Assembly: GCA_016748015.1 (NCBI GenBank)
Contig: JAAOMT010000523.1
Location: 1,258,176 to 1,293,349, forward strand
Reading direction: 5' to 3'
DNA: 35,174 bases
From: Geosiphon pyriformis
Lineage: Eukaryota; Glomeromycota; Glomeromycetes; Archaeosporales; Geosiphonaceae
Positions 19,311-30,626 of this stretch are shown piece after piece; position 1 is the stretch's first letter, and each line of letters begins with the position of its first letter. The position numbers and the translations under genes were made by a program. The notes beneath the pieces were generated by a model, which ran no database searches, was not told the DNA's origin, and was given only the letters and a program-made list of their open reading frames with translations.

Positions 19311-20441
19311 GGGAAATCAATATCAAAACCCTGATCACAGATTTCTAACTCCAAGTTATCAATCAAACTTAGCAATATATCAACCAAATTACATATCTAT
19401 AACACAGCCACAAATTTATCAACCATCAATTTATCAACCAACAACATCTGTCATCTATCAACCACAATTTCAACCCATCTATCAGCTGCAGCTCCAGGTA
19501 ATCTATCAGCCCCAACAAATTCAAACACCACCACAGAACTTACTCAAAACGGAACCCAGAGGCTGAGATTGATTCAACAAAGCTGAAGATCATTGATAGT
19601 AGTCCACCAACTGATCCCCAGTTTTTCCACCCAACCAGCAAGATTTCAACAACAGAATTCAGGTACTGGGTATGCCCAAAACCCAAATTCTCAGAACTAT
19701 TTAAGTCTACTGGTTAATTCAGAAGACACTCAACCTAATAACCTGGAAACCAACCAACACCCAAAACTTATCAGCAATATTCTGCCAGCTACTATTACTG
19801 AGAACAAATCACTGGATGCCATCTTCCCATTTGAACTCAAAGAACTATCAACCATGCCATTATTTAGTAGAGCTGTTCTAAAAGAAAAACCTATTACTGC
19901 TATATACACTAATGCCAAAGTTGATGGCCACCCCATCAAACTAATTCTAAACAGTGGGTCAGCAGGCAGCATCATTACAAAACAACTCATGGACCAATTA
20001 GGTCACCGAGTTGATCACACTGCTAGTGCCAGGATTATAACTGCTGATGGAGCAATTAAAACTCCTATTGGTAAGATTGATGACTTCTCTTTTAAAGTCA
20101 ATGGCATTATTATCCCCATCAAAGTTCTAGTGATGGAAGCAATCCAATATTAGACATTAGTAGAAAATAACTGGTTATCTAAAACTAATGCCATACTGGA
20201 CTGGACAATGCAGAAACTCCAACTGAGCCAAAATGGTCAACACACATGTGTACTAACCACGTGTGGCCATTTTAAGACCCCTAACTCGACAACCCCACTT
20301 ATCAAATTCGAGGAAAAAGAGAAGAAACCTACCTGGAAAGCCTACCAAGTTTCTTGTGCTGACATAAAACACAATGAACTGCTGCCAGTACCTTCGTGGA
20401 ATGACAACAGCAAAGGAAAGCAGAGAGAAAAACTTACCTAA
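19311..20441 (+). pseudogene. pro: Element E IYQP-rich tail and protease (broken)
   Basis: A tail with six or so IYQP/IYQL repeats in 85 codons (19309-19566) joins gag to the protease. The protease (open 19593-20153) reads PITAIYTNAKVDGHPIKLI, then LNSGSAGSIITKQLMDQL, where the catalytic Asp of D-S-G is Asn, then ASARIITADGAIKTPIG and IPIKVLVMEAIQY. After a stop it continues with ENNWLSKTNAILDW and QLSQNGQH, and a Lys/Glu-rich stretch (KKPTWKAYQVS, LLPVPSWND) common to C and J. The protease would cleave the polyprotein; this copy should be inactive. Confidence 0.87.
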
Positions 20442-21240
20442 AATGCAGACCAAAACTGGAAAACTAACAACAACTCAAATGAACTACCAAGCTGGGAATA
20501 GAAAGAAAAAACAAAAAAAAAAGAAAAGAAGAAGAAATATCCACCAGTACCACCACTTATAATTTCTATACTACATCACAACAATCTACTTATTGGCGCC
20601 CAAAACTGGTATGCATTAATTGCTACAAGAAATTGTTGTTAATGGGTGCATGCTGTGGCAGTGATGAGGAGTACCAAACAGCAACCAAATTTTACTGTCA
20701 CACGTGTGTTGTAGAATGCTTTGGATGACCAAAATGGCAAAAAAAATGGGATAATGAGCCGTGCTTGGCTTGTAGAGAAACTCTCCTTAACAAAGAAATG
20801 TGAAATGACATTCCTAAGAGAAGAGGAACATGCAATGAATTGTGTTAATACACAATTCTCATAAATGACTAGATGAGAAAAGAAATGCCCATAGATACTA
20901 CCTGGAGATAAGCTATCAAATGGCTGGACCAATGTCCACACAACAATGATGAAATCTGGCAAATGGCACTCACCAAAATTGAAGAAGTGATGTCAGAAGA
21001 AATAAAAACAATTAAAAATAACCCATCTGAACCTATAGAACTTGACTAGGACCCAGAACCAGTCATAAATCTTCTCAATTCAAAACAATTTCATGAACAT
21101 TATCAAGAGCTAGCACCTACGAGAGAAGAGCAGGAGCAACATCTGAAAAAAATAAATACAAGACTATATGACCACTGTTTAATCTCATGTGACTTTTAAT
21201 ATTATAATGAGTGTGATCTCATTTACAATCCACCACCACA
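20442..21240 (+). pseudogene. Element E Cys-rich module and spacer (broken)
   Basis: The module (20612-20843) reads CINC, MGAC, YCHTC, CLAC, TCNELC with the spacing C-x2-C-x9-C-x14-C-x2-C-x18-C-x2-C-x19-C-x3-C. A basic, Lys/Arg-rich run (about 20490-20550) precedes it. The spacer after it (AIKWLDQCPHNNDEIWQMAL, REEQEQHLKKINT) matches J. Two TGA codons stand for Arg and Trp. Function unknown; a zinc-binding nucleic-acid or protein contact domain is the natural guess. Confidence 0.75.
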
Positions 21241-21980
21241 CATGATCTACACAATCCCAGAGGAAGATGAACCAATCAGCAGCTGCACATCAGAATCAGA
21301 ATCAACTTTCAATTCTGATTTAAACTCTGACAACGATAACAATAAAAACAATGATTCCAGCTCTGCTTAATACGACAACAAAAATAACAATAATTTGGAC
21401 TCCAATTCAAACTCTGAAACATATATTGTCCTCCCCAATCTTACCAAGAAGCAGGAACTGAAATGGTTTAGCAATAATAATGAAGGTATCATGCCTGAAC
21501 ACATGCATAATACTAATACAGGATTTGATCTGAGATATTCAGGAAAAGATCCCATCAAATTGAAACCACATTTGTGCACTTGCATAGATCTGAAAATAGC
21601 ACTGGAAATTCCAGCAACAATAATAGTTCAATTAGCATTCAGAAGTAGTTTAGCAAAAAAAGGAATCAACATTAGAGGAGGAATAATTAATGCAGAATAC
21701 ATAGAAAATATTATTGCTATGCTACAAAATGACTCAGAAAAAGCATATACCATAGATCCAAATAAGAAGATAATACAGACAATATTCCTATCTCTGATAA
21801 AAGTAGCTTAGCTAGTATTAGTAGGAAACAGGAAAGAATTAAGGATTACTACCAAAAAGATACAGAGATTTGGATCAATGGGTAGAATAGATATACCAGT
21901 TAATATGGCAGAAGAAAAGATTATTGACAAAGAAGAAATTATCTTAATTCATCAATCAATTTCTATTCCACCATATGACC
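21241..21980 (+). pseudogene. dut: Element E dUTPase (broken)
   Basis: After a Ser/Asn/Asp-rich linker the dUTPase motifs follow: TGFDLRY (near 21520), RSSLAKKGI (near 21645), INAEYIENI (near 21690), where the catalytic Asp of motif 3 is Asn, NKKIIQTIF (motif 4, near 21765) and IQRFGSMGR (motif 5, near 21870). A TAG interrupts between motifs 4 and 5. Order and spacing equal those of J. The frame is otherwise open (21395-21811 and 21878-22318). Confidence 0.87.
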
Positions 21981-23700
21981 AGTATATGTTAACCATAAAA
22001 AGAGAAGTAAAGAATCAAGCTCAGTTGTTTAAAGCAGAAGTCACCATTTGCAAATCAGAAGAGATTGAACTCACTAATTTCTACATATCAGCCAAAAGCC
22101 TCAAAAACATCAAAATTCTCATCTACAACACAATGGGAAATGTTATTAAAATACCAAAGGGAACCATTATTAGATATTTAACAACCAAAGTTGAGGATCA
22201 ACCACCAAACCATATTCCAGATTTTTACAACTTTGTGGATATGTGGACATTACATTACAAACCATCTACAGACAAAGTGAATGTTATCTGCTCCAACCAG
22301 AACAATTGGAACAGATAAACATGGGGAATCTAGACCCACTTCAACAGATGCAACTAAAAATATTACTCAACAATTTCAATGACATTTTTGCTAGTGAAAA
22401 CAAATTTGGCTGCACCAACATCATTTAACATCAGATTAAGACAGGAGATGTAATGCCAATTAAACAAAAAGCATACAGAATACCACCAGTTAGCCATGAA
22501 ATTATTTGTCAAGAAATTAACTGAATGCTTAACAACAGACTAATTCAGCTATTAATGAGTCCATAGTCATCACCAGTGGTACTAGTCTGGAAAAAGAATG
22601 GAAAAATCCGTTTCTGTGTAGATTACTGAAAATTGAATGGAGTAACTAAGGAAAATAGCTATCCAACACCCAAGATCCAGGAACTGTTTGACATTTTTAG
22701 AGGAAATAAATGGTTCTCAATACTGGATTTAAATAATGATTACTGGCAAGTAGCCATGGCTCCAGCCAACAAAAAGAAAACAGCATTTATCTCAAGAGAA
22801 AAAAATTTTGAATTTAAAGTCATGCCATTTGGCTTGATGAATGCTTCAGCAACATTTCAACAGCTTATGGAAATTGTCTATACTGGATTACTATGGAAAT
22901 CAGTAGTCATATACTTAAATAACACCAATGTATTTTCAAAAACATTTGATAATCATTTGTACTATCTTCAGTAAGTGTTTGAAAGACTAAGAAGAGCTGA
23001 ATTAAAACTAAATACAACTAAATGTTTCTTTGGAAAAATAGAACTAAAATTCTTGAGACATGTTGTAAGCAAAGATAGCATCAAAACAGATCCAGATAAG
23101 ATTGAAGTTGTTAGGAACTTTCCAGTACCAAACAATCTTACAGAACTAAGAGCATTCTTGAGATTCACAGGCTATTATCATTATTTCATCAAAGACTTTT
23201 CAAAGCTGGCTCAGCCATTTCACCATCTACAAACCAAAAACATAAAGTATGAATAAACTGAAACTCAACAAGAAGCATTTGACACATTAAGAAGAAAGCT
23301 TATCCAAGCTTCAGTATTAATGTATCCAGATTACAGCAAATCATTTATAATTACCACTAATGCATTAGGTCAAGCATTGGGAGCAGTACTATTACAGAAA
23401 AGACCAGATGGAAGAGAACATCCAGTAGCTTATGCCAGTAAAAGCTTAAGTTCAGCTGAAAAGAACTATAGAACTCTAGCACTAGAACATTTAGCTATCT
23501 ATTGGGCTATCACCAAATGGAAAGAATACTTGAGTCAAAAGTTTGAGATGTACACCAATTATAAAGAATTGACTTCAATCCAAAAACAGGAATTTGGAGA
23601 TGATTGCTATGCTAAATAGAAAATAGAACTTTCACCATTCAATTATACAGTACATTATAAAAAGGGAAAAGACAATGAAAATGCTAATGGACTGTCATGA
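21981..23700 (+). pseudogene. pol: Element E linker, reverse transcriptase and RNase H (broken)
   Basis: The linker (NFYISAKSLKNIKILIYN, IPKGTIIRYLTTKVED) leads into MQLKILLNNFNDIFAS. The RT shows NGKIRFCVDY, NSYPTPKIQELFD, WFSILDLNNDYWQV, FKVMPFGLMNASATFQQL, and an active site reading YLNN (22912-22923): both Asp codons of YLDD are Asn. The thumb (HVVSKDSIKTDPDKI, LTELRAFLRFTGYY) is clear. RNase H reads FIITTNALGQALGAVLL, YASKSLSSAEKNYRT, ALEHLAIYWAI, MYTNYKEL and NANGLS: three of its Asp positions are Asn, the Glu is kept. Stops replace Trp or Arg at several sites. The enzyme cannot be active. Confidence 0.9.
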
Positions 23701-25136
23701 ATAAAACAAACCTAAAAACATTTCAACCCAAAAATATAACAAAAAATGAATATACAAAAATACCAACAACTCCAGCATTATATAAATACCCAATTGTTCA
23801 AAGAAAAATTATCTCAAAAAGAACAAAAGAATATAAAACAACAATCAAAATATTTTATCAACCATCAAATATATTTATCAGAAGAACAGAAAAAATCCAA
23901 ATCAACCAACCAGAGTAATCACAAAACCAGAAAAAGAGAAAATATTATTCAACATGTACTCAGATCCAACAGCAGGACATTTTTATAAAGAAGCAACCAT
24001 AGAAAGAACTAGAAAAAAATACTATTGGCCATCAATGTATCCAGACATCATCCAATATATTCAAAACTGTAATGCTTGTCAAAGAAGAAAAAGAACAAAA
24101 CCCAGTAAACCATTGAGACCAATCAAAGTAAAACAACTATTCGATCACATTGGAATTGACTTGGTCAGACCATTAACAATCACCAGCAGAGGCAACAGAT
24201 ATATTGCAGTAGCCATAGATTATCTCACAAAATAGCCAGAAACAAAAGTCATTCAAAGAGCAGATGCAGAATCCATTGCCAAATTTGTCCATCAAGATTT
24301 GATTTGTCGACATGGATGTCCAAAAAAATTACTATCTGATCAAGGAACTCACTTTATGAATAGAACATTAGCAGAACTAAGTCAAAGATTTGGGATAAAA
24401 AGACCATTATCATCACCATATCATCTACAAACCAATAAATTAGTTGAAAGATTCAATAGAACACTGTGTGAAGCAATTGCCAAGATCAGTCAAGAAAACT
24501 AGAACAAATGAGATTTGTTTATACCATTAGTATTATTTGCTTATTGGACAATGAAGCAAGACACCACACAAACAACATCATTTGAATTAGTATATAATAG
24601 AACAGCAACATTACCAGTGGAGATAGAAGTCAATACTTACCCAACAGAACCAATAACTGAAGACAATTTTCAGAAAACATTGTTGAGAAGAACATATGAC
24701 TTAATGGAGACATTGGAAAACAAACAGCAAAAAACAGCTGATAACATTCAAAAGTCACAAGAAAAACAAAAAAAAAGACATGATAACCAATTACCAGATA
24801 AACCAGTTGAATTCAAGATTGGAGACAAAGTACTTCTATATCATACTAAAGCGGAAAAACAATGAAGTAGAAAATTTGACCCCAAATGGGACAGACCATT
24901 TTACATAGAAAAAATTCTTGGAAATGGAGCTTATAAATTAAAATGAGACAACAAAATTTTAGCCAAAGCAGCATATGGTGATCGACTGAAACCATATTAC
25001 CAGATAGCATTATCATCCACCAATAACATTCCACAACTGGGAGTACAAAGAATAATAGTTCAACCAGAAGAGATTTCACAAGATCTAGAACAAATTATAG
25101 TTATTGAACCAAACATGTCAAATTGAACAGCCAAAA
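23701..25136 (+). pseudogene. int: Element E integrase (broken)
   Basis: The zinc finger (AGHFYKEATIERT, then CNACQRRK near 24070) and the catalytic core are visible: GIDLVRP (Asp, near 24155), LLSDQGTHF (Asp, near 24335) and KLVERFNR (Glu, near 24440), so the D,D,E triad is kept here. The C-terminal part has FKIGDKVLLYHTKAEKQ and a DRPFYIEKILGNGAYKL segment, a GPY/F-like module with the Gly changed. Stops replace Trp (TGG to TAG/TGA) near 24234, 24501, 24510 and 24865. It ends at a TGA, 25134-25136. Confidence 0.9.
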
Positions 25137-25180
25137 GAGATATAAAGACACAGTACACATGACAAAAGCAACCAAGAAAA

Positions 25181-25816
25181 ATAGAAATACCAGATTATAT
25201 TCACACTATAGCTCAACAATTGTTCTAGGCCTTAAATTAACAACAGTTAGACATAAAAATTATTGTTAACAACCAAACAATTTGTTATCAAAATACCAAA
25301 AGAAAGACAAAGAATACACTATACTAGCGACCTCCAAAGAACAATAAAAACTGAACAGATAACTTAATAGAAAAAGTAAAGAACACTTTTGAGAAAATAT
25401 CTGCTATGGCACCAACAGAAGAGCTTACAAAAAAAAATTGGAAGCAATGGACAGAATGACTTTTAATAGCATATTGCTACTACCAGTTAGGCCAAAAGTT
25501 GAATATTCAGGAGTTGTATATCAACAAATCCAAGAAAATATTCAACTAAGACATAATACAACAAATTGAAGAATTTATTGGAAAGAAAATAAATTCAACA
25601 CTACATGTTAAGACAATATACTGACTACACAACATATTTCGGAATTATCCAGAAATACTGTTACACTCTGACATGGAAATCATAACCATTAACCAATGGG
25701 GAAGAATGAACAATACACAAGTAGAAGACATAAGAAACAGAGTCAAACAAACAATACTTGAAAAAAAAGTATTAGAATTAATTTGAAACAAAGATTTCAA
25801 CAGAGCTCAATATTAA
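25181..25816 (+). pseudogene. Element E post-integrase ORF, about 211 codons, start and body mutated
   Basis: A single frame, without any frameshift, runs 636 bases with several stops from ATA at 25181 to TAA at 25814-25816. It aligns with the A ORF: IEIPDYIHTIAQQL against MIIPRNIQQISQKL, then IKIIVNNQTICYQN against LSIMINGSQIKYIQ, and YYQLGQKLNIQEL against YFQIGKTLYERKL. ATA in place of ATG fits the G to A decay seen elsewhere. The stop abuts the polypurine tract. This is the same unknown protein in a second LTR family. Confidence 0.7.
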
Positions 25817-25830
25817 AAAAGAGGAAATAA
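25815..25830 (+). promoter_or_regulatory. Polypurine tract of element E
   Basis: AAAAAAGAGGAAATAA ends directly at the first base of the 3' LTR. It would prime plus-strand DNA synthesis. Confidence 0.8.
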
Positions 25831-26694
25831 TATTACTCATAAAAAAAAACAGATATAGAAAAATAGTAGACCAATAAGCGAGTAGTAGTTAGCATGTAAG
25901 CACATTGCTCAACAATGTGGAGCAATATCAGAAATCATGGCACATTGCTCAGCAACATGAAGCAATGTCAGAAATCACAGCACATTGCTCAGCAATATGG
26001 AGCAATGTCAAAAAGATATGACATATTGCTCAATAATGTAAACATTGCTTGAGAAATTATAGCACATTGCTCAAGAATGTAAGCAATCTTATAGAACCCA
26101 AATTATGTATATATAGCAGTAGTGTTAGAAGAAAAAAGAACAGAATTCATCAGTTAGAAACCTGCCACATCACAAATATTAATAAATAATTATTCAATAT
26201 CTCAATCCACTCTCCACTATCAACACTTCATGTTGATAGTAATTGATACTTAACCCCACTGGAACAATAGCTCTTAATCACAGTTATTGACAGAATACTA
26301 ACTTGTGCATTGCCTTGGCTTATTTCTTTATTTTATTTTTTTTTCATTCTTTGATTTTATTGTTGTATACTAATCGATTGAGGATTAAAACGCTGAGATA
26401 CAAACATCATAGGGACTGGTAAAAGACCCATAAAACAAGAGTAGAACACTCATAGATTTGAGGATAGCTTACCAGGAAAATTACCAGCCACTACACTGAG
26501 AAAAAAATTTGACAGAATTGCAATTCCGGAAGGCTACTAAAAACAACCATTAAATCTTTGTCTATTATACAAAGAACTTTATAACAACACCTTCAGATTA
26601 ACAAAACCTACAGATATCAACACCAGAATACCAACCAAGCACCAAGTTACAGATTTGTTATTTGATTTGAGATCCCAAATAATTATCTGTAACA
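25831..26694 (+). repeat. 3' LTR of element E
   Basis: Aligns over its whole length with the 5' LTR (864 versus 865 bases). Begins TATTACTCAT (the 5' copy has TGTTATTCAT) and ends CTGTAACA. U3 array about 25895-26090, TATA at 26108-26116, hairpins at 26266-26288 and 26416-26475. Confidence 0.95.
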
Positions 26695-26930
26695 GTGTAG
26701 ATGTCAGTTCCTCAAGTTTAAACAAAAAAATAGCTGTGAGTAACTTGTTGTTGGTAATGGTGGCTGAAAGTATATTGCTGATAAGTGTTTATTTGTGGTT
26801 GGATTCTGTTTTGTTGGATGCAGCGTCTTCTGGAGTTATCAGGAGACTTAAATAGTTTTAAGAACTTGGGTTTTAAGTATATCTGGTTCCTGAACTCTGC
26901 TGGCATGATCCTGATGGCTGGTTTGAGAAG
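26695..26930 (-). pseudogene. pro: Element J protease, N-terminal part
   Basis: Readable on the minus strand as a segment upstream of the active site, matching D near 9400-9560 and E near 19700-19850. It is split from the active site (16560-16610) by element E. Confidence 0.75.
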
Positions 26931-29000
26931 CTGAGAATTAGTTGGTAGATAACCATTACTGATCTCCAGTTTTGAGTAACTCTGAATCTGGGATTTTCTG
27001 ATGTCACTTAAGTTGAATTTGGAGTTGAGATTGCTGGTGTCTGATAGATTACTTGTAACTATGGTGGTTGATAGACTATGGATATTGCTGGTTGATAAAT
27101 TGATGCTGAAGTCTGATATACTAGAGGTGAGTATAATTGCTGTGTCATTGGGGTTTGATAAATTGGTTACATTACTAAAGAGTAATATAATTGAGATTGG
27201 TATTGTTCTGGTGATTGATTACTGACGTAATTCTGAGTTTGTAGTTAGCAATTGGAGTTTCAATACTGATTAGTTGATCTCTGGTCGCTTATCTTTTTTC
27301 AACATTCAAATTGCAAATGTTCTTGTTTACCACAATAGTGACATGCATGCATTTCCTGATACCACTGTTAATTGGTCAAGGATGATGCTGGATGTGACTG
27401 ATTTTGGAAGTAATTTTTATTTTCCTGATTGTTGTATCATTGTGGAGATTAATAAATGGCTTGATTGGTGTTAGCTAAGTATCTCTCTAATTTCTGATTG
27501 ATTGATTCACTAAATTGCTTTAATTTGGAATCCAATTTAGATGATCCATTCATTACTAGATTTATGGCTTAGGCATGATTAGTTTCGAGTTTAACTGCTT
27601 CAAAATCTCTAGCATTTGTAATGACAACTTGAAGATCTGCTGGATGCATTGAACATACATGTTGGAGGATGCTACTGCACAGGCCTCTAATGAATTGATT
27701 TAGAATTTGTGGTGCTGTAAAATAATCAGCCTGTATGGTCTGAATTTGGTGCAGATTTCTGTAGAAATGTCCTAAGTAAGTAGTAACTGCTTCATTTTCT
27801 CCTTGCTTAATGGTGGTAAAAGTGTTGGCCAATTGGTTGATGCTATTATTATTACTGAAATATTGTAGGAATGCAAGCTTGAATGTATTAAAATCTTGGA
27901 GTTTGTTAACCAAGCTTTGATACCATGAATTGGCAGTATCTTGGAGAAAATAGGGGATGGCTTGTATGGCTCTAGCATTATTCCATCCATTGGCTGTGAT
28001 GGCTTTTTCCATGTTGTTCAGCCATACTTGGGTGTCATCTTCTTTACTGGTGAACTTTTCAAGTTTTGCTATTAGAGTGTAAGCTATTTGATTTAAGTTT
28101 AATTGTTGTGATGGTTAAAATGGTAATTGAATTTGAGGTTGCAGTGGTGGCTGTTGTTGTGAAGCAATTGGTAGTGGGTTAATAACAATTACTGAAGATA
28201 AGTGTTGTTGATTATTAATGTTGGGGTTTTGATCGTTTTGATTTTGCTGTATTTGAAAATTTGGAGTTTCAATTTTCAGGTTTTCTGGAATCGGGTTCTG
28301 GTAAGTAAATTCCTAATCTTCGGCTTCTTTTTCTTTTTCTTTTTCTGATTCCATTATTTCCCATGGGTCAACTATTCCAAAATTTGGTGGAGGTGGTGGT
28401 AATTGGTATTTTGATGGGGTGGTTGATTGCAATTTAAATTCTTCAAAATAATTGCCATAGGTTCCTAATAACTCTGCTTTCTTTTGTTTACTTTGAAATA
28501 GAAGTCATCCAAATGTTAATGTCATATTTGATGTGAACGTGCCTGTTGATGAGATGTTAATGGCACTTCCAGATGTATAATGGTATGATGGATTTGTTGG
28601 TGGTTCTATTCTTGTTTTCTTTCAAGTTGGTAGTTGTATTCCTTTAGGTGTTATTGCTGGTGTTTGTAATCTTCCTTTGCCTTTGTCTGCATAAGTAATA
28701 GAAAATTGTTGTTAAGTGTATCTTTTAATGGTTTGGTTGATTTCCTTAATGATTGATGTGAAACTGTGGTTTCTTGGTAAGCTGGTGTGTTGAAATAATT
28801 CTGTATAAAAGTTTTCTCTTACTAATTTGATGTTAATTATTCCTCTTAAGCAGTCTGTGATTTTATCATTAACGTAGAAGTTGAAGGCTGATTCCACTGA
28901 GAAATGATTATTATTTAATCCTAATTGTTGACTGTACTGTTGAAATAAGAATTTGGTGAATTCTAAATAATTTGCTCTTATGTTTTCTGGTTCTGCCACT
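26931..29000 (-). pseudogene. gag: Element J gag (broken)
   Basis: The N-terminal domain (28712-28999) begins at a GTG (AAAGTGGCAGAA) with no upstream ATG; LEFTKFLFQQYSQQLGL and FYVNDKITDCLRG follow. A Lys/Glu-rich and Q/P-rich linker lies near 28100-28350. The capsid-like core is the best preserved in the window (27569-28012, 147 codons: ITANGWNNARAIQAI, PYFLQDTANSWYQSLVNKL, FLQYFSNNNSINQLANTF, EAVTTYLGHFYRNL, ILNQFIRGL). The zinc knuckle CHYCGKQEHLQFEC (27302-27343) is intact. An IYQP-type tail follows to about 26990. Confidence 0.88.
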
Positions 29001-29042
29001 TTTGGATGGTTGTTGTTAGTGCTGGTTTTCTGTAAGATTATA

Positions 29043-29059
29043 CTTTATAGAGAGCACCA
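29043..29059 (-). promoter_or_regulatory. Primer-binding site of element J
   Basis: TGGTGCTCTCTATAAAG on the minus strand, two bases after the LTR. The first 11 bases equal E and C; the remainder has drifted. Confidence 0.75.
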
Positions 29060-29061
29060 AA

Positions 29062-29907
29062 TGTTACAAGTAATTATTTGGAATCTCAAAGCAAATAACA
29101 AACTTGTAACTTGGTGCTCAGTTGATGTAGTAACATTGGTTCTTAAAAATCTGTTGATCTGAAGGGTTTGTTGTTGTAGAGTTCTTTGTATAATGGACAA
29201 AGATTTGATTGTTATTTTTCCAGTAGCCTCCCAGAATTGCAATTCTGTCAAATTTTTTTCTTAGCATGGTGGCTGGTAATCTGGCAGAGATGTCTTTCTG
29301 GTAAGCTTATCCTTAAATTTTCAATTCCTATACTCTTCCTTTGGGGTCTTTTACTAGGCTATCCTTGATGTTAATAACTCAGTACTTAATCTTCAATTGA
29401 TTAATAAACAAAGAAATAACAAAACTAAAAGAAATAAAAGAAGACAATGAATGTTAGTATCCCATTAATAGCCGTGATCAAGAGCTATTGTTCCAGTATG
29501 GTTAAGTATCAATTGTTATTAACATAAAATGTTAATAGTAGAAAGTGGATTCGAGATATTGAATAATTATTTATTGATATTTGTGATGTGGAAGATCACT
29601 TAGATTAAATCTAAACTGAGAGGTCTCTCTTTTCTACTTCTAATGCTACCACTATATATACATAATTGAGATTTTTTAATTCCTCAATTTTTCACACCAG
29701 GAATTCTGAAATTTCTGGCATCCTGTAATTTCTTTTGAGAAGAATTCTGGAATTCTAGAATTCTGCAATTCCTTTGTATAAGAATCCTGAAATTCCTGGA
29801 ATTCTGCAATTTCTCTTGAGAGGAATCTTGGAATTCCACATTTACTATGACTACTTCTGATTGGCTAATTTATATGCTAATATATTCCCTATATTCTATA
29901 AGTAACA
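29062..29907 (-). repeat. 5' LTR of element J
   Basis: Minus-strand start TGTTACTTAT, end ..CTTGTAACA. Aligns over its length with the D LTR, including the AATTCC palindrome array (about 29690-29840), TATA (29652-29660) and the R/U5 hairpin (29467-29489). Confidence 0.87.
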
Positions 29908-30626
29908 ATGTCAATTACTACTACCACTACTAGATTTCAGAGCTGCTAGTCTTTGGGAATTAACCAACTCTGAAGAAAAAAAAAATAGCAATTGAAAAAT
30001 TAATACTCAAAACCTGAAAACTCAGAAATACAAATTTTGACAGTTTAGGCTCAGCAAAACCCAAACAATCCAAATCCAGCTCTTATTATTTCTCCAAACT
30101 TATCTCCAGTAATCATGATCAATCCTTTACCAGTTGCATCAATAGTTGCTCACCAACAACAACTACAACCTCAGCAGTTACCACAACAATAACCAATGGC
30201 CTATGTACCAATTACCAAAATCAAAAAATTTACCAGCAAAAAGAACAATGTCCAAGCATGATTAAACAATATTGTCAAAGCAATTGTAGCCAATAATTGA
30301 AACAATATCAGAGCCTTTTAGGCAATCTCATATTTTTTTCAAGATACAGTCAATTTATAATACCAAAATCTTGTAAACAAACTACAAGATTTTAAGACAT
30401 TTAAAATCATGTTCCTACAATATTTTAACAATCATAACAGTATTAATTATCTAGCCACTATCTTTACTACAATCAAACAAGGAGATACTAAAGCAGTTAC
30501 TACTTATTTGAGATGTTTCCACAGAAATTTGCATCAGATCCAAGCAATTGAAGTTAACTATTTCATAGTGTCACAGATATTAAATCAATTTATTCAAGGC
30601 CTATGCAAAAGTTTATTGCAATATGT
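29908..30626 (+). pseudogene. gag: Element H gag fragment, host of J and B (broken, partial)
   Basis: The plus-strand reading matches E gag: a linker with PNLSPVIMINPLP and HQQQLQPQQLPQ, then KIKKFTSKKNNVQA, ISYFFQDTV, FLQYFNNHNSINYLATIF (30409 on), AVTTYLRCFHRNL, ILNQFIQGLCKSLLQYV. It is bounded left by the LTR of J and right by the LTR of B, where the gag frame stops in mid-domain. Both sides are insertion points, so H is the oldest element visible and its other parts lie outside the window. Many stops. Confidence 0.85.

Larger units (their letters stand above)
16684..26694 (+). mobile_element. Element E: complete 10.0-kb dUTPase-type Gypsy retrotransposon
   Basis: It has two LTRs in the same orientation (16684-17548 and 25831-26694), a primer-binding site, gag, protease, Cys-rich module, dUTPase, RT, RNase H, integrase, a post-integrase ORF and a polypurine tract. 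The flanks carry a 4-base duplication (GTGT at 16680-16683 and 26695-26698). It splits the protease of J. In the first 340 or so aligned LTR bases I count about 29 differences by eye, nearly all transitions, so it is old or has been mutated quickly. Every enzymatic domain has lost catalytic residues, many by Asp to Asn. Confidence 0.95.
26695..29907 (-). mobile_element. Element J, 5' part (LTR, gag, protease start); continues at 12629-16683
   Basis: Minus-strand order is LTR, primer-binding site, gag, zinc knuckle, protease. Its LTR right end (..GTAACA) abuts plus-strand gag sequence of element H at 29908, so J inserted into H. Confidence 0.88.

Noticed and set aside
20612-25136. Alternative genetic code with TGA or TAG read as Trp or Arg
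   Set aside because: Stops replace Trp, Arg and Gln alike, positions differ among copies, and they come with loss of catalytic Asp, so mutation explains them.
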